64,000 nucleotides of DNA, from assembly GCA_002841545.1 (NCBI GenBank), contig PGZZ01000005.1, positions 62,001-126,000 of the forward strand, written 5' to 3'. A program made the position numbers and the translations under genes. Below are positions 42,230 through 50,935 of this stretch, piece after piece. Below the pieces are notes generated by a model that was given only the letters and a program-made list of their open reading frames with translations, was not told where the DNA came from and ran no database searches. The stretch comes from Firmicutes bacterium HGW-Firmicutes-16 (GTDB lineage: Bacteria; Bacillota; Clostridia; Oscillospirales; Oscillospiraceae). Numbering within the stretch: position 1 is the first letter of the stretch; each line of letters starts with the position of its first letter.

Positions 42230-42974
42230 AGCCCGACACCTTTGCATAAATTGTTTCGAAAACGAAGCTCAGCAGGATGATTATAGCCGTCCATGCAAAA
42301 AGCAGAGCGGGGTCGAGCGAGGTCTTTGCGAAATAGAGATTCGCGCCGATTGAAAGGCGCGGCATACTCAGAACCTCAGCCGCAGCGACGGCCTTCCAGC
42401 AGATGCCTACAATGGAGATTACCGAGGCGTTGATATAGGGCTTTGCCGAGGGAAAATAGAGCGATTTTAGCATTTCCACGCGTCCTACTCCATAGAATCG
42501 GCACATTTCGATGAGCTTCGGGTCGGCAGAGCGCACACCCGCGACCGTACCTGTAAAAACTATCGGAAAGCACATCAGAAAGCCGGAGAAAATCGGCACA
42601 TCCGTCGAACGAAACCAAATGATTGAAATGATGATAACCGACACCACGGGCGTCGACTTTAGTATCACCATAAGCGGGTTCACGAAATCGTACATTGTGC
42701 GGCGAAGACCGCAGACTATGCCAATAACAACCCCGAGCACTGCGGAAGCGACAATTGCGAAAAGCGTACGGTAGGTGCTCAAGCCGACAATTATCCAAGT
42801 GTTCTTCTCCGCCAGAATGCGGAAAAAGGTCATGACAACGGAGACTGGCGAAGGAAAGTAGATGTCCCTGTCGATTAGCAGGTAGGCTATTTCCCAGACC
42901 GCCAGCCAGAACAATATTACAAGTACTCGCCTGTGCCATGTGGCAAAGGCGCTTCGTGACAGTTCGGCTTTCAC
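42204..42974 (-). CDS. ABC importer permease (SsuC/TauC type)
   Basis: A 256-residue BPD-type permease with about six membrane helices and the ATPase-docking EAA-like loop (SADPKLIEMCRFYGVGRVEMLKS, about 150-172). Translation starts with GTG at 42974 behind AGAGGAG. It would move the ligand delivered by the binding protein encoded just upstream, 22 bases away. Confidence 0.88.
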   Translation of the reverse strand: MKAELSRSAFATWHRRVLVILFWLAVWEIAYLLIDRDIYFPSPVSVVMTFFRILAEKNTWIIVGLSTYRTLFAIVASAVLGVVIGIVCGLRRTMYDFVNPLMVILKSTPVVSVIIISIIWFRSTDVPIFSGFLMCFPIVFTGTVAGVRSADPKLIEMCRFYGVGRVEMLKSLYFPSAKPYINASVISIVGICWKAVAAAEVLSMPRLSIGANLYFAKTSLDPALLFAWTAIIILLSFVFETIYAKVSGYDKTFGHQ

Positions 42975-42996
42975 TGTTAATCTCCTCTGAGCCTTA

Positions 42997-44034
42997 TTAT
43001 CTCGTTATCGGAGAAACGTAATAGAAACTGTGATCAGGCATCGTCCCCCCGACGGATGCGGGGTCAAAATCATAGAGCACCTGCAAAAATCCGTTTATTC
43101 CCGGCTTCGCGTCAAGTGCGGTTTTAAACACGATGTTGCAGAAGGGTATTGCCTTCTCCGCTATCTCTGCCGATGCGACGATACCGGAATCCGCAATTAG
43201 CTTTGCCGCGTCGGCTGGGTTCTCGTTGACATACTTCACGGATGCTTCATACTGTTCTAAAAATTCTGCGACGAACTCCGGGTTTGCATCGGCGAAAGCC
43301 TTGTTGACAACAAGGCAGCCCATCGAAAGCACACTGCTACCTCCAGACGCCGTGTCCCACTCCTTGTTGAGGTCAAGAAGCATCTTCATGCTCGTGTCTT
43401 TTGCAAGCACCTGCGTCACAAAGGGCTGGGGCAAAATCGCCAGCCCCGCATCTCCCGCGAGCAGAGCCTGCGAGACAGAAGCATGGTCGGTCAGATAATG
43501 AAGCTCAACGTCATTTTTGATTCCAGCCTTGTCGAGGATGTATTCCAATGCGTACTGCGGTACTCCGCCGCTGCCGCTCAAAGTGACCGTCTTGCCTGCG
43601 AGATCTGCAAGTGAACTAATACCTTCGGAATCCTTGCCAACAAGATAGAGCACGCCCAGCGTGTTTAGCGCGAGGAACTGTACCTGCCCCTGTGTCTTGT
43701 TATAAAGAACGGCAGCGGAGTTCGTGGGCAGCGCCGCAATCTGGACTTCCCCTGTTATGAGCTTTGCCGTCAGCGTATCGGGTGCCGATGCAATCTCATA
43801 ATTGACAGCGTAGGCATCGGAATTAAGCGCTTTTTCGGAAATCATTTTTATCATGCCCATCGAGGTGGGGCCGGCGAGTCCAGCAACGGTCACATTGACC
43901 TGTTCCACGGGCGCCGCAGAGGCTGTCACCTCAGGAACATCGGTGCTCGTTGATACGTTCTTTTTGCCGCAGCCTGCAAGCAGGGCAAACGACAGGACTA
44001 GGCAAAGGATTAAAGCTACATTTTTCTTGCTCAT
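42997..44034 (-). CDS. Lipoprotein substrate-binding protein, NMT1/SsuA-like
   Basis: A 345-residue lipoprotein with a lipobox FALLAGC (cysteine at 22) and an NMT1/THI5-like periplasmic-binding fold (about 45-320), including LAGKTVTLSGSGGVPQYALE. The family carries thiamine pyrimidine, nitrate, sulfonates or similar small molecules; the ligand cannot be read from sequence. Its operon partner is a TM1266-type regulator associated with iron-only hydrogenases, so the cargo may matter for hydrogenase assembly or its metal and sulfur supply. That is inference. Confidence 0.85.
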   Translation of the reverse strand: MSKKNVALILCLVLSFALLAGCGKKNVSTSTDVPEVTASAAPVEQVNVTVAGLAGPTSMGMIKMISEKALNSDAYAVNYEIASAPDTLTAKLITGEVQIAALPTNSAAVLYNKTQGQVQFLALNTLGVLYLVGKDSEGISSLADLAGKTVTLSGSGGVPQYALEYILDKAGIKNDVELHYLTDHASVSQALLAGDAGLAILPQPFVTQVLAKDTSMKMLLDLNKEWDTASGGSSVLSMGCLVVNKAFADANPEFVAEFLEQYEASVKYVNENPADAAKLIADSGIVASAEIAEKAIPFCNIVFKTALDAKPGINGFLQVLYDFDPASVGGTMPDHSFYYVSPITR

Positions 44035-44072
44035 AAGAATTCCCTTTCTGAATACGGATTTTCCAAAGATGG

Positions 44073-44348
44073 TCAGATTTGCGCCGTTTGAGTTTTAGCG
44101 TAGACCGTCTTCGCGCTGACACCGGGGAGCATCCCCAGCTTTCCGGACAGGGAGCTTATAACGTCGGAGGGGGCGTCGAGCGCAACGCTAATCAGTGACA
44201 CTCCTCTTTCACGGCAGGGCAGACCCATCCGTCCGATGATATACTGTCCATTTTCGTGAATGAGTTTGTTTAGCTTCTCGACTGAGTCAAAATCTTCGAC
44301 TATGATAGCGACCATCGCAAGCCTTTTTTCCTGATTTACCGCGTCCAT
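44073..44348 (-). CDS. TM1266-type iron-only hydrogenase system regulator
   Basis: About 91 residues matching the TM1266 family: KRLAMVAIIVEDFDSVEKLN, then ENGQYIIGRMGLP, then SVALDAPSDVISSLSGKLGMLPG. The fold is ACT/NikR-like, lacks an obvious DNA-binding helix-turn-helix, and is usually encoded with [FeFe]-hydrogenase maturation genes. I chose the ATG at 44348 behind GGAGAG; an upstream in-frame start at 44393 lies within the leader hairpin. First gene of the ABC importer operon. Confidence 0.85.
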   Translation of the reverse strand: MDAVNQEKRLAMVAIIVEDFDSVEKLNKLIHENGQYIIGRMGLPCRERGVSLISVALDAPSDVISSLSGKLGMLPGVSAKTVYAKTQTAQI

Positions 44349-44466
44349 AAAACACTCTCCAATACAACAAAAAATGCGCCCAGACAGGCGCAATCAGCGT
44401 AATCGCTACTCGGCTGCCTTCCACCTCAGAAATTCATCTTCGATGTCAGTACGGTTTGTAAGTTAC
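44349..44466 (-). promoter_or_regulatory. Leader RNA with intrinsic terminator upstream of the TM1266-type operon
   Basis: The leader runs about 118 nt from the predicted start site to the ATG. It contains a short hairpin AGCGATTACGCT and then TGCGCC-TGTCT-GGGCGCA followed by TTTTTT (44368-44393), an intrinsic terminator just ahead of the gene. A promoter, leader and premature terminator in this order suggest transcription attenuation by a riboswitch or similar element. It does not match the TPP, T-box, glycine, THF or c-di-GMP consensus that I know. Confidence 0.55.
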
Positions 44467-44472
44467 AACTAG

Positions 44473-44501
44473 AATATACCACATTGTTAAATAAAAGTCA
44501 A
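44473..44501 (-). promoter_or_regulatory. Promoter of the TM1266-type/ABC importer operon
   Basis: On the minus strand TTGACT (44496-44501) and TATATT (44473-44478) with an exact 17-base spacer. Confidence 0.75.
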
Positions 44502-44522
44502 TATTTCTTTTTAAAAAGGAGT

Positions 44523-44555
44523 CGGCCCACAGCGTTTTTTAGGCGCTGCGGGCCT
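44523..44555 (-). terminator. Terminator of the CoA-disulfide reductase gene
   Basis: GGCCCGCAGCG pairs with CGCTGTGGGCC across CCTAAAAAA, followed on the minus strand by a T-rich run. Confidence 0.75.
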
Positions 44556-44619
44556 TATGGAGGAGAGAAGACACTTTATGGCAAAGTGGTTAGTAAGGTA
44601 TCTGTTTTAATACTATGCA

Positions 44620-47073
44620 TCAGATGAAGAGATTGACGTTCGACTCTTCCGCGTCGCCAAGATAGGCCCCGACGCCGCCGAGTTCGACTCCTTCGATAAG
44701 CTCTTCTTCCTTGATGCCCATTACGTCCATGCTCATCGTGCAGGCCACGATCTTTACGCCCGCCTTCATTGCCTTTTTGATGAGTTCCTCAAGGGAGTCG
44801 ACGTTTTTGTCCTGCATAATCTTTTTCATCATAGCCGTTCCCATGCCGCCCATATTCATGTTGGAAAGCTTGAGCTTTCCTGCGCCTCTGGGCATCATCG
44901 TTCCGAACATGTTTTCCATGAGAGTCTTTTGAACCTTCTGCTTATCGGACTTGCGGAGGACATTTAGCCCCCAGAAGGTAAAGAACATCGTGACGGGTCT
45001 GCCCATCGCCGCCGCTCCGTTTGCGATAATGAAGCTTGCGAGGACTTTATCGAGGTCACCGGAAAAGACGATTATCGTCTTACCCTCATTTGAACTGGCA
45101 ACAGCTGCGGAATTTTTATCAACGCCACCCTTTTTAACCAAGGCGACATAGTCGCCTCCGCGTTTTTCGTTTGATACAAGGGAATTTCCGGTGCGTCTGC
45201 ACCATGCGCCGATGTCTTTTGCAAAGCCCGCATCAGAGGCGGATACTTCCATTACGTCTCCGTCTTTCATATCCTTCATCGTCTCAAAAACCTTCATGAT
45301 AGGCCCCGGGCACTGCATCCCGCTGCAATCAAGTCTCATTGACGCAATGGGGACATTCTTTGTGTCAACGTGTCCGCTGTCTGAAACAGGCGCATCAAAA
45401 GCCATGGTTTTTTCCTCCTCATAGTGCGTAGCGCGATAAAAGCGCATTCCGCCCGGATATATTTTTACGTTTCCAAAGCCGTTATTCGTGAGTATACGCG
45501 CAGCATTATAGGCTCTAACGCCAATTGCACAGAATACTACGATTTCTTTCGATTTATCAAGCTCACCCAGCCGCGCTCGAAGCTGACCGAGCGGTATGTG
45601 CTTCGCCTTTTCGATAAAGAACGCCATAAGCTCCGCGTCCTCACGGACATCCAACAGTGTTACATCGGCATTTTTTTCGGCTATGTCCCATTCGGCAAAC
45701 GCCGCGTCTCCCGCAAGGACATTCCCTGCAGTGAAGCCCGCCATGTTGACTGGATCTTTCGCGGAAGAATAGGGGGGCGCATAGGCAAGCTCAAGATTTT
45801 TGAGCTCGTTAATTCCGCCGCCGAGGCGAATGGTGACCGCGATTGTATCTATCCTCTTGTCAACGCCGTCCGTTCCGACTATCTGCGCGCCGAAGATTTT
45901 TTTGCCGTCCTTTGAAAACAGGAGCTTCAGCGTAAGCGGCACCGCACCTGGGTAGTAGCCCGCATGCGAGTTCTGGACTATCGTTATTGTTTCAAAATCC
46001 TTGCCCTTTTTGAGCCCGCGCTTTATGAGAGTTTTCTCGCTCGCGCCCGTGCTTGCCGCAGTAAGCTCGAAAACCTTTGCAACGGCAGTTCCCAGCGTAC
46101 CCTCGTATTTTTCACTGGCACCAGCGATGTTGTTTGCAGCGATACGCCCCTGCTTGTTGGCGGGGCCCGCGAGCGGTATCATCGTACGACTCTTATCAAT
46201 AAAATCCCCGACCTCAATGACATCACCCACAGCGTATATATCCGGGTCGGAGGTTTTGAGATATTCGTCAACGACTATGCCGCCTCGCGCGTTCATTTCG
46301 AGTCCCGCGCCTTTGGCAAGCTCACCGTTCGGACGAACTCCAATTGCAAGTATTACAAGCTCTGCGGAAACGTTTTTTCCGCTTTTGAGCGTTATATCAA
46401 CCATTTCGCCGGTGTCGTTGAAAGATGAAACGCCATCGCCGAGATGCAGCTCTACGCCGTTTTTGGAGATGTTTTCGTGCAGTATCTGCGCCATCTCAAA
46501 GTCCAGCGGCGCCATAACCTGATCGAGCATTTCAATTATTGATACCTTGAGTCCAAGTTCCCGCAGATTCTCTGCCATTTCGAGCCCTATGAACCCTCCG
46601 CCGATTACTGCCGCGGACTGAGTTCCGCTCAGCTTTATGAACTGCTTTATTCTATCCGTGTCCGGCACTGTCCAAAGCGTTTGGATGCGCGGCGACTCAA
46701 TGCCCGGAATGGGCGGACGCAGCGGAGAAGAGCCAGTCGAGATAACGAGCGTGTCATAGTTTTCAGTGTAGGTCTCCCCTGTTTCCGTTTTCCTAACGGT
46801 AACGGTTTTCCCCGCGCGGTCGATTGACATGACCTCATTTTTGACCCTTACATCAATGTTGAACTTCGCCCTCATCGCTGCAGGTGTCTGGAGAAGCAGG
46901 GCGTCGCGGGATTTTATCACATCGCCAACATGATAGGGAAGCCCGCAGTTTGCGTAGGAAATGTATTCCCCGCGCTCAAACAGGATTATTTCCGAATTTT
47001 CGTCCAGCCTGCGAAGTCGCGCCGCACAGCTTGCGCCGCCTGCGACGCCGCCGATTATAAGAATTTTACTCAT
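44620..47073 (-). CDS. CoA-disulfide reductase fused to rhodanese, TusA-like and DsrE-like domains
   Basis: An 817-residue four-part protein. Residues 1-440 are a CoA-disulfide/NADH-oxidase-type flavoprotein with GGVAGGASCAARLRR (FAD), the active cysteine in YANCGLPYH (about 43) and VGDVIE. Residues about 455-545 are a rhodanese domain with the reactive cysteine in VFCAIGVRAY. Residues about 565-645 are a TusA/SirA-like sulfur carrier with DCSGMQCPGPI. Residues about 665-817 are a DsrE/DsrF-like domain. Such fusions handle persulfide or CoA-thiol redox chemistry in anaerobes. GGGAGG precedes the ATG. It is monocistronic, with its own terminator. Confidence 0.92.
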   Translation of the reverse strand: MSKILIIGGVAGGASCAARLRRLDENSEIILFERGEYISYANCGLPYHVGDVIKSRDALLLQTPAAMRAKFNIDVRVKNEVMSIDRAGKTVTVRKTETGETYTENYDTLVISTGSSPLRPPIPGIESPRIQTLWTVPDTDRIKQFIKLSGTQSAAVIGGGFIGLEMAENLRELGLKVSIIEMLDQVMAPLDFEMAQILHENISKNGVELHLGDGVSSFNDTGEMVDITLKSGKNVSAELVILAIGVRPNGELAKGAGLEMNARGGIVVDEYLKTSDPDIYAVGDVIEVGDFIDKSRTMIPLAGPANKQGRIAANNIAGASEKYEGTLGTAVAKVFELTAASTGASEKTLIKRGLKKGKDFETITIVQNSHAGYYPGAVPLTLKLLFSKDGKKIFGAQIVGTDGVDKRIDTIAVTIRLGGGINELKNLELAYAPPYSSAKDPVNMAGFTAGNVLAGDAAFAEWDIAEKNADVTLLDVREDAELMAFFIEKAKHIPLGQLRARLGELDKSKEIVVFCAIGVRAYNAARILTNNGFGNVKIYPGGMRFYRATHYEEEKTMAFDAPVSDSGHVDTKNVPIASMRLDCSGMQCPGPIMKVFETMKDMKDGDVMEVSASDAGFAKDIGAWCRRTGNSLVSNEKRGGDYVALVKKGGVDKNSAAVASSNEGKTIIVFSGDLDKVLASFIIANGAAAMGRPVTMFFTFWGLNVLRKSDKQKVQKTLMENMFGTMMPRGAGKLKLSNMNMGGMGTAMMKKIMQDKNVDSLEELIKKAMKAGVKIVACTMSMDVMGIKEEELIEGVELGGVGAYLGDAEESNVNLFI

Positions 47074-47246
47074 GCTATTTTCCTCCCGATTGTTTGTTAA
47101 TCAAATGACAATTAGTTGCGTGCAAAAGAATAAGACACCTGTATTTTTAGGAACATACGTCCCTTAATTCGCTTGTGATTTAAATATATTCCTTGATGAG
47201 TATTATTTCCGTAACTTTGTCACACTTGAACAACGCATTTAACGCA

Positions 47247-47276
47247 AAAAAAGACCGCGCAAAGCGCGGTCTTTCA
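47247..47276 (-). terminator. Terminator of the MFS/phosphatidyltransferase operon
   Basis: AAAGACCGCGC and GCGCGGTCTTT form a perfect stem with a T run on the minus strand. Confidence 0.85.
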
Positions 47277-47285
47277 GTCGTCTGA

Positions 47286-48542
47286 TTAAGGAATTTCATT
47301 TTCGTCTGACAACGGAGCAATAAGCGTAACTCCCTCTCGGTAGAAGCTCTTCCATCTCACTATGCAGACTGTCATAATGAGAAGCCCAACACCTGAACCT
47401 ACCATGAGCCACTGTAACGGCACGATATCCGCAAGCGGGCCAAAGACAAGAAGCCCCAACTGCATCACAAGGACATTCACTATCTGCAAAAGCGAGAACA
47501 CCCGTCCCTGTTTTTCGGGCTCGACCTTTTCCTGCAGCATAACCATGAGCGGGGAATTGTTAAATGGCATCGCAAAACCCGCGAGGAAGATAACGACAAG
47601 GTATAACCAGAACGAGCTGACAAGGCCTATGACGATAGTCGTCACACCAAACCCAATTCCACCCAATGCAAGTGTTTTAAGTCTATTCGGAAAGCCACCC
47701 CACGCGCTCAGAACTATTCCTCCAACTATAGCACCGGCAAAGAAAGCCACCGCGTTAATCGCGAGCGCAAGATAGCTGTTGTCGGGAAAAACGTCTCCAA
47801 ACAAGCGGACAACATAAAGCTCGTTCAGAATAGCGGCCGGGACTATAAGAAAGCAGAATACTCCGCAGACAATGAGGGTCCTGCGCAGAAACTGATGTCC
47901 AAGAGCGTAGCTGACGCCATCCTTCAGGTCGTCGAAGTATCCGGGCAGCTCCTTGCCGTCCGCTCTTTCAAGCTTAGGCAGCGGTACAAAGAAGGCAAAG
48001 ATAGATATTCCGATTGCCGCCGTTATAACGTCGATGAACATGACATAGTGGAATTTTCCCAGAATAAGTACGCCGCTGCCGACAATAGGGGCGACGATAT
48101 TGATTATCGATTGGACGCTGCTGTTTATAGCACCTATCCTCATGAGCTTATCGATCGGCACGAGCTGCGGGATTGCCGAGTTCACGGCGGGAGTCTGTAT
48201 GCCCGCGCCGACGGAGCGTATCGCCGAAATGACGAGCAGAGCCCAGAAAAAGTCCTTTGTGTTCATTACTATGAACGCCAGTATAAGCGTAGATACGGCG
48301 ATACAGCCGTCTGCCATAATAATCATTTTTTTGCGGCTGAATCTGTCTGCCCAGACGCCCGCAAAAATCGAAATCAGCACCTGCGGCAGAAAGCCGCAAA
48401 TCGTCATAAGCGTCACCATGACTCCGGACTTGGTTTCATTCGCGACGTACCAGATTATCGAATACTGCACGAGCGATGAGCCGAGCAGCGTGATTGCCTG
48501 GCTTGCAAGGAACAATGCAGTTTTTTTCTTCCAATTGTCCAT
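47286..48542 (-). CDS. MFS efflux transporter
   Basis: About 418 residues with 12 membrane helices. The MFS signature between helices 2 and 3 reads AGVWADRFSRKKMII. It belongs to the group of macrolide/multidrug-type exporters (MFS_3). The ATG at 48542 lies about 10 nt after GAGGTGA; the longer frame begins with GTG 48557 inside that site. It lies downstream of the phosphatidyltransferase gene on the same strand with 31 bases between, so the two may be cotranscribed. Substrate unknown. Confidence 0.85.
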   Translation of the reverse strand: MDNWKKKTALFLASQAITLLGSSLVQYSIIWYVANETKSGVMVTLMTICGFLPQVLISIFAGVWADRFSRKKMIIMADGCIAVSTLILAFIVMNTKDFFWALLVISAIRSVGAGIQTPAVNSAIPQLVPIDKLMRIGAINSSVQSIINIVAPIVGSGVLILGKFHYVMFIDVITAAIGISIFAFFVPLPKLERADGKELPGYFDDLKDGVSYALGHQFLRRTLIVCGVFCFLIVPAAILNELYVVRLFGDVFPDNSYLALAINAVAFFAGAIVGGIVLSAWGGFPNRLKTLALGGIGFGVTTIVIGLVSSFWLYLVVIFLAGFAMPFNNSPLMVMLQEKVEPEKQGRVFSLLQIVNVLVMQLGLLVFGPLADIVPLQWLMVGSGVGLLIMTVCIVRWKSFYREGVTLIAPLSDENEIP

Positions 48543-48573
48543 ATAAAAAGTATTCACCTCAGAAAATTATTTT

Positions 48574-49128
48574 TTAGTTAATGATAGCCTGATTCCGGCT
48601 GAAAATGCTCCCTATGTCCGGCTGGAACGAAGCTGATAGAATATCAATTGCAAGCTCTTCCACAGCGGAAAGCGTTGCGGCTATGCAGAGTACAAGTACG
48701 GGTACCGTGGGAGAGACCAGCGCGAGAGATAAGGGCAAAAGGAAAAACAGTATTCCCGTAGCCTTGTTCGCAAGCGTGTGGAGCATGGCAGGTGTTCCGA
48801 ATTTCACCCAGACAACTCCGACCGCCACAAAACGGATCAGCGCGATGCCCGAAATCCACAGCAGAATCCCCAGTGACGGCTTTATTATGGGATAAATCAC
48901 AATTAAAACCGACATCATGAAAATGAAATCCGCCACGGAATCCATTCGCGAGCCCAGAGCGCTTTCCGTTTTGGTTTTTCTCGCGATGTAGCCATCCAGA
49001 ACATCCGATAATCCACAGATCAAATATACCAAAATAAAAGCCAAGCCGAGCGGAGGAAGCAGTAGTAGCACAACGGCAAGGACAATCCTCGCCAAAGTTA
49101 TCAGATTTGCGGCATATTTAATCTTCAT
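48574..49128 (-). CDS. CDP-alcohol phosphatidyltransferase
   Basis: A 184-residue membrane enzyme of phospholipid synthesis. It carries the family signature DGYIARKT...GSRMDSVAD (about 46-68), whose aspartates bind metal and CDP-diacylglycerol, and about five membrane helices. It could make phosphatidylglycerol phosphate or a related lipid; the acceptor alcohol is not clear. No strong ribosome binding site precedes the ATG at 49128. Confidence 0.82.
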   Translation of the reverse strand: MKIKYAANLITLARIVLAVVLLLLPPLGLAFILVYLICGLSDVLDGYIARKTKTESALGSRMDSVADFIFMMSVLIVIYPIIKPSLGILLWISGIALIRFVAVGVVWVKFGTPAMLHTLANKATGILFFLLPLSLALVSPTVPVLVLCIAATLSAVEELAIDILSASFQPDIGSIFSRNQAIIN

Positions 49129-49269
49129 CGCATACAGCGCCGCACTCGCTTTTCAACCATCATTAACAGCTCCCCATTCCCTATCAGGCTTATCTCCCAA
49201 AAACATTTGTTCAAGTGTTACATAATATAAAATTTATGTCAAGAACAATATTAAATTCTTATGATTTTA

Positions 49270-49311
49270 AACACGTAAGGACCCCTTTTTCAAGAGGTCC
49301 TTACGTGTTTT
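49270..49311. terminator. Long hairpin terminator after the beta-helix lipoprotein gene
   Basis: ACACGTAAGGACC pairs perfectly with GGTCCTTACGTGT across about 14 nt, flanked by A and T runs. It ends the minus-strand operon that starts at 52349. Confidence 0.8.
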
Positions 49312-49321
49312 ATAATTTATT

Positions 49322-50923
49322 CTATGACTGCTTGACCGTTGGGGAGGTGGTCGAATCATTGGGCATATTGCCGGGGGCTCCGCCCTTGCCGCCGCTGGGT
49401 CTGTCTCCACCCTGTGGCTGTTGACCGCCTCCCATTCCTCCGACCATTCCGCTTTGACCGCCGTTTGAATAGGAAGTTGAGGTCAGCTCAATCGAGTATT
49501 CTTCCGAGCCTATGACCAGTGTATAGATACTGCCGGAGGTGAGCGCGGGAACACTAATGTTAACGGACGCGAACTGCTTTGCAGGTGTGAATTCAGCAAG
49601 CACCTTGCCGCTTTCATCCTCGAGCGTAACGCTAGTCCCTGCCGCCTGCACACTTGAAATGTTATAGAGTATTGAGCACTGGGTCGAGCTGTCTGAGAAG
49701 CCTTCAGCCATTCCGCTGCTGCCTGCTCCGAGGAGTGTTCCGCCGGTAATTTTGCCTGTTCCGTTATAATCTATCGTGCCGTTGCCGCTATTTGTCGGGC
49801 CGCTCACCGTTATAGTACCACCTGAAATCGTCAGGCTCCCGTTGGAGTCGATGCCGTCGCCGGAGGCGTTGATGCTGAGCGTGCCGCCGGAGATTGTGAT
49901 AGCGCAGCCCTCTGTCGCTCCCATACCGCCGCCGCCCATGCCGCCGTTGCCGCTCTGGTCGGCTCCTCCCGCAGCGTTGAGTCCGTCGTCACTTGATATG
50001 ATATTGGTTTCACCGCCGGAAATGTTGATTACCAACCCCTCGATGCCCTCATAGCTCTTTGTAATATCAATTTTTCCGCCCAGAATAGTCACGGAGGTTT
50101 CGGCATGGATACCGTCATCATCTGCGTTAACGATGATAGTACCGTCCGCGATATACACGAAACCTAAAGTCGTATCGTCCTCGTTCTCTGAGTGGATGCC
50201 GTCAGTTCCTGCCTCTATGGTGAAGGTGCCGTCTGCTATACGCACGCTGTTCTTCCCCGAAAACCCCTGCTTTGCCGCGGTGATGATATAAGCCCCGCTC
50301 GTGACGATAAGGTCATCCTTAGACACGACTCCGTGTCCGTAAGCGGAATCAATCGTCAGAGTTCCCGCGCCGTTGAGTGTCAGGTCGGACTTTGCATAAA
50401 TCACACCGTCTACGTTGTTATCGTCCGTCTGGACGAATTCTCCTGTGGCGGAGAGCGTGTTTTCGCTGCCGGACGATGTCGTGATAAACACCTTGTCGGC
50501 GTTTTTGACGTAGATTGCGGCGCTCGATTCGTTTGTAATTTCCACGCCATTCAGGACTATCTGAATCTTCGCGTCGTCGGCTGCGTCGATAACGATTTGC
50601 CCGTTCGAAAGGTTTCCAGTCAGGATATAAGTACCTTCCTTAGTAATCGTAATGGTGTCATCTTTGACCTCAGCGCCTTCTCCATTAACGGAGCTCACTC
50701 CATCAGAGAGCGTAATCATCGTGCTTTCGGACTCGCTGTAGCCGATTTCCTTGTCTCGATCAGAGAACATCTCGTCGCTCGACGCGCTTGACACGACCGT
50801 CGAGGCCGTGGTGTCCGCCGAATCTGTCTCGCCCTGTACCTCTATCCCCGCCTGGGCTGAGCAACCGGCGAAAAGAGCAATTATGATTAAAAATGCCGCT
50901 ATAATTGAAACTATGCGTTTCAT
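49322..50923 (-). CDS. DUF4353-type (carbohydrate-binding, beta-helix) lipoprotein
   Basis: A 533-residue lipoprotein: lipobox LFAGC (cysteine at 20) and a right-handed beta-helix-like region (about 70-390) with recurring GTFTIEAGTDGIHSEN-like and SGGTLSIN rungs. The C-terminal tail is glycine-rich (GGMGGGQQPQGG). It matches proteins annotated as carbohydrate-binding-domain-containing (DUF4353), which commonly lie beside VTC and DUF4956 genes, as here. AAGGAG precedes the ATG. Probably a surface or matrix protein. Confidence 0.8.
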   Translation of the reverse strand: MKRIVSIIAAFLIIIALFAGCSAQAGIEVQGETDSADTTASTVVSSASSDEMFSDRDKEIGYSESESTMITLSDGVSSVNGEGAEVKDDTITITKEGTYILTGNLSNGQIVIDAADDAKIQIVLNGVEITNESSAAIYVKNADKVFITTSSGSENTLSATGEFVQTDDNNVDGVIYAKSDLTLNGAGTLTIDSAYGHGVVSKDDLIVTSGAYIITAAKQGFSGKNSVRIADGTFTIEAGTDGIHSENEDDTTLGFVYIADGTIIVNADDDGIHAETSVTILGGKIDITKSYEGIEGLVINISGGETNIISSDDGLNAAGGADQSGNGGMGGGGMGATEGCAITISGGTLSINASGDGIDSNGSLTISGGTITVSGPTNSGNGTIDYNGTGKITGGTLLGAGSSGMAEGFSDSSTQCSILYNISSVQAAGTSVTLEDESGKVLAEFTPAKQFASVNISVPALTSGSIYTLVIGSEEYSIELTSTSYSNGGQSGMVGGMGGGQQPQGGDRPSGGKGGAPGNMPNDSTTSPTVKQS

Positions 50924-50935
50924 TTTGCTATCTCC

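Noticed and set aside
44394-44466. A T-box or TPP riboswitch before the TM1266-type gene
   Set aside because: The T-box core (GGUGGNACCGCG) and the TPP signature sequences are absent; only the attenuator layout is supported.
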